This document shows, one piece after another, positions 9,139 to 17,478 of a stretch of 64,000 nucleotides of DNA. This DNA comes from Chitinophaga sp. LS1 (GTDB taxonomy: Bacteria; Bacteroidota; Bacteroidia; Chitinophagales; Chitinophagaceae): contig NZ_CP128362.1 in assembly GCF_034274695.1 (NCBI RefSeq), forward strand, positions 3,536,501-3,600,500, given 5' to 3'. The translations under genes and the position numbers were made by a program. The notes beneath the pieces were generated by a model that had not been told where the DNA came from, did not search any database, and worked only from the letters and a program-made list of their open reading frames with translations. Positions within the stretch are counted from its first letter, which is position 1. Every line of letters starts with the position of its first letter.

Positions 9139-10791
9139 TTATTTTTTCCTGTTGTGGATATAGTTTTCTAAAGCTTCTTTTGAATAGCTACTCAGGTTAC
9201 CATCGGCAGTCAGAGCTCCTTTGCGGGCGGCTAAAGTTCCGTAGTAAACATCTTTATAACCGGCTATACTGTGGGCATCGGGATCGATGGAGAGCAGTAC
9301 GCCTTTTTCGCGTGCATAAGGTATCCATTCCCAGTCGATGTCGAGTCGGCGGGGATGTGCATTCAGTTCAATGACAACATTGTGCTCGGCACAGGCTTCT
9401 ATGATACGGCGGTGATCTACAGGATAACCGTTACGGCTCAGCAGGAGTCGTCCGGTCATGTGGCCTAAGATAGTGGTATATGGATTTTCAATTGCTTTCA
9501 GTAGTCTGCTCATTGCTTTCTCTTCACTCATTTTGAGATTGGAGTGAACAGAAGCGATTACGAGGTCGAAGGAAGCCAGAATTTCGTCCGGATAATCCAG
9601 GTTGCCATCGTTGAGAATATCAGCTTCAATGCTTTTGAAAATGCGGAAAGGTGCGAGTTGTTGATTGAGTGCATCGATCTGTGCATGTTGTTCAGCAATG
9701 CGCTCAATACTAAGTCCGTTAGCATAAAATGCAGAACGGGAGTGGTCGCTGATCACGAGGTATTCAAAGCCCTGTGCTTTGGCGGCGAGGGCCATTTCTT
9801 CGAGGGTATATTGACCATCGCTCCAGGTACTGTGTGAGTGGATGATGCCTTTGATATCCAGTGGTGTGATCAGGTGAGGGATCTGCTGTACTTCCAGCAT
9901 ACTGCCGTCGTTGCGGAGGCAGGGTGGGAGGTAGGGCAGGTTGGCCTGTGAGAAGATTTGTTCTTCCGTAGCACCGGGTGTAAGGCCGGCAGCGCCGCCA
10001 GCGGCAAAAAAGCTTTCGATGAAAGCGGGAGTGGCGGTAGTAAGAAAAAGTGATTTACCAAAATCGTCGATGGCAGATGGATAGATCCTCACTTTTACCT
10101 TTTGCGCATGTTGAAACAGCAGGGAGTGAGGTGTTTCTTCTATGAAGGTGAGGCTTAATTTTTCTCTGATGATTTCAGGTGCGGCGTCTACAACCAGTTC
10201 TATTTCATCGATGATGATTTCGTTTCTTCTAACTTGTCCGGTGAGGGAAACGGCGGCTGGTGCAAACAGTGTTTGTATTTCTTTTTCCAGTTCATTGGCG
10301 AGGGTTTCCACTTCGGCGAAGAGGTAACGGTCGCGGTTACTGAAATAAAATTCGATGCTTTGTTTTACGCTGTCCTGCGTTTTCTGGCCGAAGCCTTTCA
10401 GGAGCATGAGGCGGTTTTCGTTGCAGGCGTAGAGAAGTTCGCCGAGGGATTCTACTTCCAGGTCTTTCCAGATAGAAGCGATTTTTTTAGGTCCCAGGCC
10501 TTTGATCTTCATCATTTCGAGAATGCCGGATGGAGTTTTGTCGATATAGGTATCGAGTAGGCTCCATTGTTCGGTTTGCAGCATTTCCTGGATGCTTTTG
10601 CTGATGGATTCGCCGAATCCTTTGATTTTGGCGATCTCCTCAGTGTGCATTTCCTGTAGGGGAGTGGTGAGTTTTTCTACAGTGAATGCTGCATTGGCGA
10701 ACGACTTTGCTTTGAAGCTGTTTTCACCGTGGATGTCCATAAGTTTGGACAGCAACGAGAAGTTGTCTGCGATAGTGCTGTTATCCGGCAT
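9139..10791 (-). CDS. PolX-like protein: HhH + degenerate polymerase X + PHP phosphoesterase
   Basis: 550 residues from the ATG at 10789-10791. A longer frame to 10905 adds 38 unlikely residues. In order it has: a helical 8-kDa-type domain (1-80) with helix-hairpin-helix motifs (KIKGFGESISKSI, KIKGLGPKKIASI, LLKGFGQKT); a polymerase X nucleotidyltransferase region (about 160-270); and a C-terminal PHP domain (about 310-550). The PHP metal ligands are intact (IHSHSTWSDGQ, DHS, EADIL, ASVHSN, NAHPRRLD, DPDAHS). The polymerase motif does not look catalytic. The usual GS-RR-DxD is GQVRRNEIIIDEIEL, and the usual VDLR is VKVR. The PHP part likely acts as a 3'-5' exonuclease or phosphoesterase in base-excision repair (family knowledge). 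Polymerase activity is doubtful. Confidence 0.88.
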   Translation of the reverse strand: MPDNSTIADNFSLLSKLMDIHGENSFKAKSFANAAFTVEKLTTPLQEMHTEEIAKIKGFGESISKSIQEMLQTEQWSLLDTYIDKTPSGILEMMKIKGLGPKKIASIWKDLEVESLGELLYACNENRLMLLKGFGQKTQDSVKQSIEFYFSNRDRYLFAEVETLANELEKEIQTLFAPAAVSLTGQVRRNEIIIDEIELVVDAAPEIIREKLSLTFIEETPHSLLFQHAQKVKVRIYPSAIDDFGKSLFLTTATPAFIESFFAAGGAAGLTPGATEEQIFSQANLPYLPPCLRNDGSMLEVQQIPHLITPLDIKGIIHSHSTWSDGQYTLEEMALAAKAQGFEYLVISDHSRSAFYANGLSIERIAEQHAQIDALNQQLAPFRIFKSIEADILNDGNLDYPDEILASFDLVIASVHSNLKMSEEKAMSRLLKAIENPYTTILGHMTGRLLLSRNGYPVDHRRIIEACAEHNVVIELNAHPRRLDIDWEWIPYAREKGVLLSIDPDAHSIAGYKDVYYGTLAARKGALTADGNLSSYSKEALENYIHNRKK

Positions 10792-10917
10792 AATTTGATT
10801 TGAACTGCGAATTTCGGTTTTTAAAGATGGAATTTCAACGGCAAAAAATAAAAGATCTTTCATTAAAAAGATTTTAAATCCCTCTACCTTACTGCAGCAA
10901 GCCAATTCAAACTCCTA

Positions 10918-10957
10918 TAAAAACACGAAAGGTCCTGGTTATTCACCAGAACCTTTA
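10918..10957 (-). terminator. Terminator of the histone-like gene
   Basis: On the minus strand AAAGGTTCTGGT and ACCAGGACCTTT (10928-10956 region) pair with a short AT-rich loop and one G-U pair. They are followed by CGTGTTTTT. Confidence 0.75.
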
Positions 10958-10980
10958 TTTCACAGTGTGTAAAATCGTAA

Positions 10981-11424
10981 TTATGCTTCAGTTGAAGGAG
11001 CATCAGTCTGTGGAGCTGGAGCAACCACTTTCTTCTTAGCAGCAACCTTCTTCTTAGGAGCAGCTTTCTTAGCAGCAGCCTTTTTAGGAGCAGCTTTCTT
11101 AGCAGCAGCTTTTTTAGGAGCAGCTTTCTTAGCAGCAGCTTTTTTAGGAGCAGCTTTCTTAGCAGCAGCCTTTTTAGGAGCAACTTTCTTAGCGGTTGCT
11201 TTTTTAGCAGCAGCCTTTTTAGGAGCAGCTTTCTTAGCGGTTGCTTTCTTAGCAGCAGCTTTTTTAGGAGCGGCTTTCTTAGCGGTTGCTTTCTTAGCAG
11301 CAGCTTTTTTAGGAGCGGCTTTCTTAGCAGCAGCTTTTTTAGGAGCAGCTTTCTTAGCGGTTGCTTTCTTAGCAGCAGCCTTTTTAGGAGCAGCTTTTTT
11401 AGCCGCTTTTTTAATTGTTGCCAT
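10981..11424 (-). CDS. Lysine/alanine/proline-rich histone H1-like protein
   Basis: 147 residues made almost wholly of tandem [19 protein letters not shown] units, ending in a short acidic tail (QTDAPSTEA). Such highly basic, low-complexity proteins resemble the C-terminal tail of eukaryotic H1 and bacterial H1-like nucleoid proteins. It is expected to bind DNA or RNA non-specifically. It lies 73 nt downstream of rpmA and has its own terminator, so it may be transcribed with the ribosomal genes. The start is ATG at 11422-11424 ([10 protein letters not shown]). Copy number of the repeats probably varies between strains. Confidence 0.8.
   Translation of the reverse strand: MATIKKAAKKAAPKKAAAKKATAKKAAPKKAAAKKAAPKKAAAKKATAKKAAPKKAAAKKATAKKAAPKKAAAKKATAKKVAPKKAAAKKAAPKKAAAKKAAPKKAAAKKAAPKKAAAKKAAPKKKVAAKKKVVAPAPQTDAPSTEA
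11030..11410 (-). repeat. Tandem repeat array encoding [12 protein letters not shown] units
   Basis: Directly repeated GC-rich blocks (agcagcttttttaggagc-type on the plus strand) run through nearly the whole histone-like gene. Near-identical units encode [10 protein letters not shown] and A-T-A-K-K pentads. This is a likely site of slippage or recombination. Confidence 0.85.
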
Positions 11425-11497
11425 TGTTTTTTGAATTTTGGGTTAGTAATTAAAATTGGGTATTAAAAAAAACTTTATGGCAAACACTGCGCCAAGC

Positions 11498-11770
11498 TTA
11501 CGCCTGGGCAGTGGTGTCAAATGATTTTACAGAAACGATGGTTCTGTTCTCGCGTCCTTTTCTGAACTCAACAACACCATCAGCTACCGCAAAAATGGTA
11601 AAATCTCTACCAATTCCTACGTTAGGACCTGGATGGTAAACTGTACCGCGCTGACGAACGATGATGTTGCCAGATACAGCAGGTTGACCACCAAATATTT
11701 TTACTCCCAGCCTTTTGCTTTGAGAGTCACGGCCATTCTTTACACTACCTTCACCTTTTTTATGTGCCAT
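11498..11770 (-). CDS. rpmA: 50S ribosomal protein L27
   Basis: 90 residues starting [16 protein letters not shown], then GVKIFGGQ and [19 protein letters not shown], diagnostic of bacterial L27. The flexible N-terminus of L27 reaches toward the peptidyl-transferase centre. It lies 28 nt downstream of rplU in the conserved rplU-rpmA operon. Confidence 0.97.
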   Translation of the reverse strand: MAHKKGEGSVKNGRDSQSKRLGVKIFGGQPAVSGNIIVRQRGTVYHPGPNVGIGRDFTIFAVADGVVEFRKGRENRTIVSVKSFDTTAQA

Positions 11771-11798
11771 TTCTATGGAAGTTTAAAACTTTAATTAA

Positions 11799-12101
11799 TT
11801 AAGCAATTTCTGAAATACGAATCTTCGTAAAGTGAGTACGGTGTCCAACTTTCTTCCTGAAACCCTTTCTGCGTTTCATTTTAAAAGCAATAACCTTATC
11901 TCCCTGAACGTGGCTCAGGATTTCTGCTTTAACTACTGATTTTACATCAGTGCCAACGGTCAGCGCGCCGCCATTATCTATTAACAACACTTCAGAGAAC
12001 TGCACTTTATCTCCAATATTTCCCTGCAACTGTTGTACAAAGATTTCTTGGTCTTTTTGTACTTTGAATTGCTGACCTGCGATTTTTACAACTGCAAACA
12101 T
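11799..12101 (-). CDS. rplU: 50S ribosomal protein L21
   Basis: 100 residues: MFAVVKIAGQQFKVQ at the start and a C-terminal basic stretch (KMKRRKGFRKKVGHR) typical of L21, which binds 23S rRNA. It is the first gene of the rplU-rpmA operon. A clear promoter lies immediately upstream. Confidence 0.97.
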   Translation of the reverse strand: MFAVVKIAGQQFKVQKDQEIFVQQLQGNIGDKVQFSEVLLIDNGGALTVGTDVKSVVKAEILSHVQGDKVIAFKMKRRKGFRKKVGHRTHFTKIRISEIA

Positions 12102-12124
12102 AGTGATCCAAAAATAATTTCCTG

Positions 12125-12155
12125 CAAAAGTAGGATTTGTTTTTAAATTGACAAA
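12125..12155 (-). promoter_or_regulatory. Promoter of rplU-rpmA
   Basis: Minus-strand TTTG (12152-12155), a 19-nt spacer and TACTTTTG (12125-12132) match the Bacteroidota promoter consensus. The transcript would start about 15-20 nt before the rplU ATG. Confidence 0.65.
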
Positions 12156-12410
12156 GTTTTCTCCATATTTAAAATGCGTTTGCCGTCAAAGCATACGTTT
12201 TAAAGGAGAATACCATACATTTTCAAAGATACGTAGTTTATTTTAATATAGTTTGTTATTATATGTAAGCTCCACGAACCACTATGCGCAACATTTCCTT
12301 AAAAGCCACAATCAGCGCCAATTTAACTAATATGCAAATTGGGCTGACACCAGCAAAAAAACTGCGCACATGCAGTTCATTCCATTCCTTTTATAACAAT
12401 TTTTATTTTA

Positions 12411-12418
12411 TACATTTG
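12411..12418 (+). promoter_or_regulatory. Probable -7 element of the GH3-family gene
   Basis: TACATTTG matches TAnnTTTG, 22 nt before the ATG at 12441. No clear TTTG is seen at the expected -33 position. The rest of the 12156-12410 gap is AT-rich with no recognised gene. Confidence 0.45.
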
Positions 12419-12440
12419 TCCTTTCACATATTCTAAAATA

Positions 12441-13943
12441 ATGGGCATGAAGCTTAAATCACTGCTTGCCAAACCATTTGCTTCCATTGTAGCCAACAGG
12501 ATCAGGAAGGAGATGCAGAGGGCGGTAGAAGACCAGGAAGCTATCCTGGAGGAGTTGATTAAAACAGGCAGGAAGACCGAATTTGGAAAAGACCACCACT
12601 TTGACAATATCCATTCCTATAATGATTTCAGACAGGCAGTGCCTATCAGAGACTATGAACAGTTCAAGCCTTATATAAATAAAATTAAAGAAGGCAAACA
12701 GAACATACTCTGGAAAGGCTTGCCCATTTACCTTGCCAAAACATCTGGTACCACCAGTGGGGTAAAGTATATTCCAATCACCAAGGATTCTATCTCTAAT
12801 CATATTGATACAGCCAGGAATGCGCTGCTTAACTACATGGCAGAAACCGGGCACACTGACTTTGCCGATGGTAAACTCATTTTCCTCTCCGGCTCTCCCG
12901 TGCTGGAAAGGGTGGGAGGTACTCCTTATGGCCGCCTCAGTGGTATCGTGAACCACCACGTCCCCCGCTACCTGCGTACCAATCAGCTGCCCACTTACGA
13001 AACAAACTGTATCGAAGACTGGGAAACCAAGCTGGATAAAATAGTAGACGAAACCATTAATCAGGATATGACCCTCATCTCTGGTATTCCACCATGGATG
13101 CAGATGTACTTTGACAGATTGATAGAGCGTAGTGGAAAGCCTGTGGGTGAACTGTTCAAAAACCTCAATGTACTCGTATATGGTGGTGTGAACTTTGAAC
13201 CTTACCGTGCAAAACTCATGGCATCTGTGGGTCGTCCGATCAATACCATCGAGACTTTCCCGGCATCCGAAGGATTCTTCGCCTTCCAGGATACACAGGA
13301 GCACAAAGGTCTTTTGCTCAATACCAACTCTGGTATATTCTACGAATTCATACCTGCTAATGAGATCTTCAACGAGCATCCTACCCGTCTTTCCCTGAAA
13401 GAGGTGGAAGTAGGTGTCAACTACGCCCTCGTAGTCAGCACTAACGCAGGTCTCTGGGGATATAACATTGGCGATACAGTGAAGTTTGTATCCACCAATC
13501 CTTATCGTTTGCTGGTAACCGGTCGTATTAAACATTTCATTTCCGCTTTCGGTGAACACGTGATTGGCGAAGAAGTTGAGCACAGCCTGATGACAGCAGC
13601 GAAGGAAGATAATTTACAGATCACGGAGTTTACCGTAGCACCTATGGTAAGTCCTGAAGCTGGCGAACTACCTTACCATGAATGGTTTGTGGAGTTCGAA
13701 AACCCGCCTGCAGACATCAACGCCTTTGCAAAAAGAGTGGATGACAATCTTCGTAAAAAGAATATTTATTACGACGACCTGCTCACCGGCAACATTCTGC
13801 AAGCATTAAAGATCAGAACAGTAAAAAAACAGGGTTTTATAGATTATATGAAGTCTGTGGGCAAACTGGGTGGTCAGAACAAGGTGCCCAGACTGAGCAA
13901 TGACAGAACATTAGCGGACGAGCTGATGAATTATCTGGCATAA
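12441..13943 (+). CDS. GH3 auxin-responsive promoter family protein (acyl-adenylate-forming enzyme)
   Basis: 500 residues. The ANL-type phosphate-binding loop is visible as KTSGTTSGVKYIPIT (about residue 95-110). ETFPASEGFFAF (about 270) and a GDTVKF..YRLLVTGRIKHF hinge-like motif (about 340-370) match the GH3 family. Plant GH3 enzymes adenylate carboxylates and conjugate them to amino acids. The bacterial substrate is unknown. It is cytoplasmic. The gene stands alone, 62 nt before dxr. No terminator is evident between them, so read-through is possible. Confidence 0.88.
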   Translation: MGMKLKSLLAKPFASIVANRIRKEMQRAVEDQEAILEELIKTGRKTEFGKDHHFDNIHSYNDFRQAVPIRDYEQFKPYINKIKEGKQNILWKGLPIYLAKTSGTTSGVKYIPITKDSISNHIDTARNALLNYMAETGHTDFADGKLIFLSGSPVLERVGGTPYGRLSGIVNHHVPRYLRTNQLPTYETNCIEDWETKLDKIVDETINQDMTLISGIPPWMQMYFDRLIERSGKPVGELFKNLNVLVYGGVNFEPYRAKLMASVGRPINTIETFPASEGFFAFQDTQEHKGLLLNTNSGIFYEFIPANEIFNEHPTRLSLKEVEVGVNYALVVSTNAGLWGYNIGDTVKFVSTNPYRLLVTGRIKHFISAFGEHVIGEEVEHSLMTAAKEDNLQITEFTVAPMVSPEAGELPYHEWFVEFENPPADINAFAKRVDDNLRKKNIYYDDLLTGNILQALKIRTVKKQGFIDYMKSVGKLGGQNKVPRLSNDRTLADELMNYLA

Positions 13944-14005
13944 AGCAGGACAGATGTCGGACTACCCATGTCCGCATTTCTTGTAATTCCCTTATTATTG
14001 CAACA

Positions 14006-15172
14006 ATGAGTAAGAAAAATATAGCCATTTTTGGCTCCACAGGATCAATTGGCATCCAGGCGCTGGAGGTAATAGAGGCGCATCCTGATAAGTTCAGTGT
14101 CGAAGTGTTGACCGCTGGTGTCAATGCAGATCTGCTCATAGAACAGGCCCTCAAATTCAGACCTAATGCAGTAGTGATCGCTGATGAATCAAAATACGAA
14201 AGCGTAAAGGAAGTACTCTTTGACAAAGGCATCAAGGTATTTGCCGGTGCCAAAGCTATGGTAGAAGTGGCTGCCTGGAGCTCGATCGATATGATGCTGG
14301 CTGCCATCATGGGCTTTGCCGGCCTGGCGCCAACTCTGGCTGCCATTGAACAAGGTACCCCCATCGCCCTGGCGAACAAGGAAACCCTTGTCGTAGCCGG
14401 TGATATCGTAATGGGTGCTGCCAGAAAAAGGAATGTACCCGTAATACCGGTAGATTCTGAGCACTCAGCAATCTTCCAGTGTATGATGGGCGAGTCTTCG
14501 GCCAAAGTGGAAAAGATGATCCTCACCGCTTCAGGTGGTCCTTTCCTGGGTAAAAAAACTAACTTCCTCATCAATGTGAAAAAGGACCATGCCCTCCAGC
14601 ATCCAAACTGGCGCATGGGACCCAAAATCACTATTGATAGTGCAACCCTCATGAACAAAGGGCTGGAAATGATCGAGGCGCGCTGGCTCTTCAACATTGA
14701 TCCTGACAGGATCGAGGTGGTGATCCATCCGCAATCCATCATTCACTCCCTGGTACAGTTTGTAGATGGTAGCATGAAAGCCCAGATGGGTCTGCCTGAT
14801 ATGAAACTGCCTATCCAGTTTGCATTGGGGTATCCTACAAGATTGGAAAATGACTTCCCCCGTTTCTCATTCAGGAACTATTCCAACCTCACATTCGAAC
14901 AACCTGATACCAAGACCTTCCGTAACCTGGGTATCGCTATCGAGGCAATGCTGAAGGGTGGTAATGCCGCGTGTGTGATGAATGCGGCAAACGAAGAGGT
15001 GGTACATGCGTTCCTGAAGAACCGTATCGGCTTCCTGCAGATGACAGATGTCATAGAAGAAATCATGGGCAAGGTGCCATTCATCGAAAAGCCAACCCTG
15101 CATGATTACTATGAAAGTGACCTGGCAGCAAGGGAACACGCGAATAATATGATCAACGCTATCATAATTTAA
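14006..15172 (+). CDS. dxr: 1-deoxy-D-xylulose-5-phosphate reductoisomerase
   Basis: 388 residues, normal family length. The NADPH-binding loop GSTGSIG is at 10-16. The metal/substrate motifs PVDSEHSAIFQC and TASGGPFLG lie in the middle, followed by KITIDSATLMNKGLEMIEA and the C-terminal helical domain with NAANEE. It converts DXP to MEP, the committed step of the non-mevalonate isoprenoid pathway. The rseP gene follows, a common neighbour of dxr. Confidence 0.97.
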   Translation: MSKKNIAIFGSTGSIGIQALEVIEAHPDKFSVEVLTAGVNADLLIEQALKFRPNAVVIADESKYESVKEVLFDKGIKVFAGAKAMVEVAAWSSIDMMLAAIMGFAGLAPTLAAIEQGTPIALANKETLVVAGDIVMGAARKRNVPVIPVDSEHSAIFQCMMGESSAKVEKMILTASGGPFLGKKTNFLINVKKDHALQHPNWRMGPKITIDSATLMNKGLEMIEARWLFNIDPDRIEVVIHPQSIIHSLVQFVDGSMKAQMGLPDMKLPIQFALGYPTRLENDFPRFSFRNYSNLTFEQPDTKTFRNLGIAIEAMLKGGNAACVMNAANEEVVHAFLKNRIGFLQMTDVIEEIMGKVPFIEKPTLHDYYESDLAAREHANNMINAIII

Positions 15173-15193
15173 GAACTTTATAACATGACATAG

Positions 15194-15225
15194 CTGCGAT
15201 ATCGCAGTTATACCGGCTATCTTTG
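15194..15225 (+). promoter_or_regulatory. Promoter of rseP with an upstream 14-bp palindrome
   Basis: TATCTTTG (15218-15225) fits the -7 consensus. A perfect palindrome CTGCGATATCGCAG (15194-15207) covers the -33 region, where a regulator could bind. It could alternatively be a structural element at the dxr 3' end, but it has no loop or U-tract. Confidence 0.45.
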
Positions 15226-15280
15226 CCATTCCCTGTTATAGAGAAAAAACAACATATATTTACTGTCAGACAAAGCATAC

Positions 15281-16615
15281 ATGACAACACAAGAAATATT
15301 GGTTAAAGCCGCGCAGTTGATACTGTCACTATCTATACTGGTAGTATTGCATGAGCTCGGACATTTTATCCCTGCAAAACTGTTTAAGACGCGCGTAGAG
15401 AAATTTTATCTCTTTTTTGACCCCTGGTTTTCATTATTCAAATTCAGGAAAGGTGAGACGGAGTATGGTATAGGCTGGTTGCCATTGGGGGGGTATGTTA
15501 AGATCTCCGGAATGGTAGATGAAAGCATGGATCGCGAACAGTTGGCCAAGCCACCGGAGCCATGGGAATTCCGTTCCAAAAAAGCATGGCAGCGCCTCAT
15601 TATCATGATTGGTGGTGTGACGGTGAACCTGCTATTAGGTTTCCTCATCTATTCCATGATGTTATGGCATTGGGGTGAAACCTACCTGCCTACAGCAAAC
15701 ACCACTTACGGTATTGCTGCCGATTCACTGGCACAGACGATTGGACTGAGAGATGGAGATATGATCGTGAGTGTAGCCAATGAACCTGTGGAAAACTTCA
15801 AAGCGATTCCTGGTAAGATTGTACTGCGTGAAGCAAAAACTATCCAGATCTCCCGCGATGGACAGAAAATAGATATCGCCATTCCGGAAGGATTTGTGGG
15901 TAAGATGATCAAGCATAAGAATTCTCTCATGGATGTGAGAGTGCCTTTCCTGGTAGATACAGTAGCTGCCAATACACCGGCAGATAGTGCTGGTATCCGT
16001 AAGGGCGATCAGATCCTGACATTGAACGGACAGCCTGCTTATTATTATCATGAGTACAAAAAGGAAATAGTAAAAGATGTAAATAAAACCGTACCACTGC
16101 AGGTATTGCGTGGTGGAGATACGGTGAACTTAACGGTGCGTGTACCTGAAAAAGCGGTGTTAGGTTTGAATGTGAATATCGAGAAGATGTTTACCTTCTC
16201 AATCAAACATTTTACATTCTTTGAAGCGATTCCGGCTGGTTTTGATAAGTGTATCAATACGCTGGTGGGTTATGTGCAGCAGTTGCGTTTGATTTTTGTG
16301 TCTAAAGAAGTAAAGGCGAGTGAGTCTTTGGGTGGTTTTATGACGATAGCGAAGTTGTTTCCTGGAGAGTGGGATTGGATGTCATTTTGGGAGATGACGG
16401 CGTTGTTGTCTATCATATTGGCGTTTATGAACATTCTGCCGATTCCTGCGTTAGATGGGGGGCATGTGTTATTCCTGATTTATGAGATGGTAACAGGTAG
16501 AAAGCCGAGTGAGAAATTCCTGGAGTATGCACAGATCGTGGGGATGGTAATATTGTTTGGGTTGCTGTTGTATGCGAATGGGTTAGATATTTACAGAAGT
16601 ATATTTGGGAAGTAA
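15281..16615 (+). CDS. rseP: RIP metalloprotease RseP (site-2 protease)
   Basis: 444 residues of an inner-membrane zinc protease. The HELGH metal motif is at 24-28 within the first membrane segment. A second membrane segment follows near 110-130, then two PDZ-like regions (about 145-215 and 225-290). The C-terminal metal-ligand motif is NILPIPALDGGHVLF (about 388-402), followed by a last membrane helix. It cuts anti-sigma factors and remnant signal peptides within the membrane. A terminator follows. Confidence 0.95.
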   Translation: MTTQEILVKAAQLILSLSILVVLHELGHFIPAKLFKTRVEKFYLFFDPWFSLFKFRKGETEYGIGWLPLGGYVKISGMVDESMDREQLAKPPEPWEFRSKKAWQRLIIMIGGVTVNLLLGFLIYSMMLWHWGETYLPTANTTYGIAADSLAQTIGLRDGDMIVSVANEPVENFKAIPGKIVLREAKTIQISRDGQKIDIAIPEGFVGKMIKHKNSLMDVRVPFLVDTVAANTPADSAGIRKGDQILTLNGQPAYYYHEYKKEIVKDVNKTVPLQVLRGGDTVNLTVRVPEKAVLGLNVNIEKMFTFSIKHFTFFEAIPAGFDKCINTLVGYVQQLRLIFVSKEVKASESLGGFMTIAKLFPGEWDWMSFWEMTALLSIILAFMNILPIPALDGGHVLFLIYEMVTGRKPSEKFLEYAQIVGMVILFGLLLYANGLDIYRSIFGK

Positions 16616-16632
16616 GTATAAATTTAAATTTT

Positions 16633-16671
16633 GAAGAAGGAAGAGGTCGAAAGGCTTCTTCCTTCTTTTTT
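16633..16671 (+). terminator. Terminator of rseP
   Basis: AGAAGGAAGAGG pairs imperfectly with GGCTTCTTCCTTCT, followed by a run of seven T. It ends exactly where the convergent small gene stops (16671). Confidence 0.8.
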
Positions 16672-16913
16672 TATGCGATACTGATTTGAGGTTCTAATTT
16701 TAATAATCGTCTATCTAACTCATCCAGACTGTATTCTGTTTTTTCTGACCTTACATCCATCATTTCAAATTTGTGGTCAAATTTGATCTCCATTGAATTC
16801 AGTCTTTTTTCGAGTTTTTCTATCCTGTTATAAACGGCCATAAACCGCAGGTCCAGTTTCTGTTCCATTGACCTAAGTGCACCCAGCACTATAGTAAATT
16901 GTGAATCCGACAT
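16671..16913 (-). CDS. Small coiled-coil protein of unknown function
   Basis: 80 residues, highly charged, with heptad-like spacing of hydrophobic residues (MAVYNRIEKLEKRLNSMEIK) and no signal peptide. It is predicted to be one long helix or coiled coil. It is not assigned to a family. It lies between rseP and ssrA with an independent orientation. The start ATG at 16911-16913 is followed by a plausible coding frame, but no homology can be claimed. Confidence 0.5.
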   Translation of the reverse strand: MSDSQFTIVLGALRSMEQKLDLRFMAVYNRIEKLEKRLNSMEIKFDHKFEMMDVRSEKTEYSLDELDRRLLKLEPQISIA

Positions 16914-17105
16914 TGTAATCTGTTTAATGGTTTATACCTTCTAATTTACTTAACTTTCCCAGTGATTCCAAATAATAATCCTTGCAAGATATTGATTATA
17001 AGATCATTATCAACTTAATAAGCTCGATATCATTCCAGCTTTTTCATACTCAATTTTATTTATATCTAAATATCACGTATCTTCGTTAGCTGCGAAAGCA
17101 AATCT

Positions 17106-17478
17106 GGGGCTGCCCGGTTTTGACAGCATAGGTCTTTGAAAGTGTAAGCATGTCGTGCGTTGGATAATTAGCACGTAAATCTGAATACCCAAACTTCAAA
17201 AGGCGAATCTAACTACGCCATGGCTGCCTAATCAGAGATTAGACACCCATTATAGCCGCCGCGAGCTGGCCGTCTACTCCAGCTGCCGCCGCCGAATCAT
17301 AAACATGTAGAATAGGTACTCATGGTTTCTGTGAGTGAGTGCTGAAACAACAACGGATAAGGACAAGGTTGGTTAGTTATGCCCCTGCCGTGTCTCGAAA
17401 AAACAATGCATAAATAAACATGTAGAAGCCTTTTGGGGGATGTGTTTGGACGCGGGTTCGACTCCCGCCAGCTCCACC
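17106..17478 (+). ncRNA. ssrA: tmRNA
   Basis: The 5' end GGGGCTGCCCGGTTTTGACAG and the 3' end GGTTCGACTCCCGCCAGCTCCACC are the conserved tmRNA ends. They form the tRNA-like acceptor stem (GGGGCTG with CAGCTCC), T-arm and discriminator A. The CCA is only partly encoded. The tag frame at 17202-17231 reads GESNYAMAA then TAA (an alanine is added first by the tRNA-like part). It is followed by pseudoknot-rich sequence. tmRNA with SmpB rescues stalled ribosomes and marks the incomplete protein for proteolysis. The 3' end is also a typical integration site, and a decayed recombinase gene overlaps it. Confidence 0.96.
17202..17231 (+). other. tmRNA tag-peptide frame (GESNYAMAA, stop)
   Basis: GGC GAA TCT AAC TAC GCC ATG GCT GCC TAA. 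The C-terminal hydrophobic end MAA/LAA-like is the degradation signal recognised by ClpXP-type proteases. Confidence 0.9.

Noticed and set aside
10884..11183. Leu/Arg/Lys repeat frame beside the histone-like gene
   Set aside because: It is another reading frame of the same tandem repeats. The [12 protein letters not shown] frame has start, terminator and sensible composition.
12459..13583. 374-residue minus-strand frame opposite the GH3-family gene
   Set aside because: It lacks recognisable motifs and lies fully within a clear plus-strand gene. Codon structure explains it as a shadow.
13837..14742. 301-residue minus-strand frame opposite dxr
   Set aside because: Low-complexity Ser/Ala/Leu composition and full overlap with conserved dxr motifs show it is a shadow frame.
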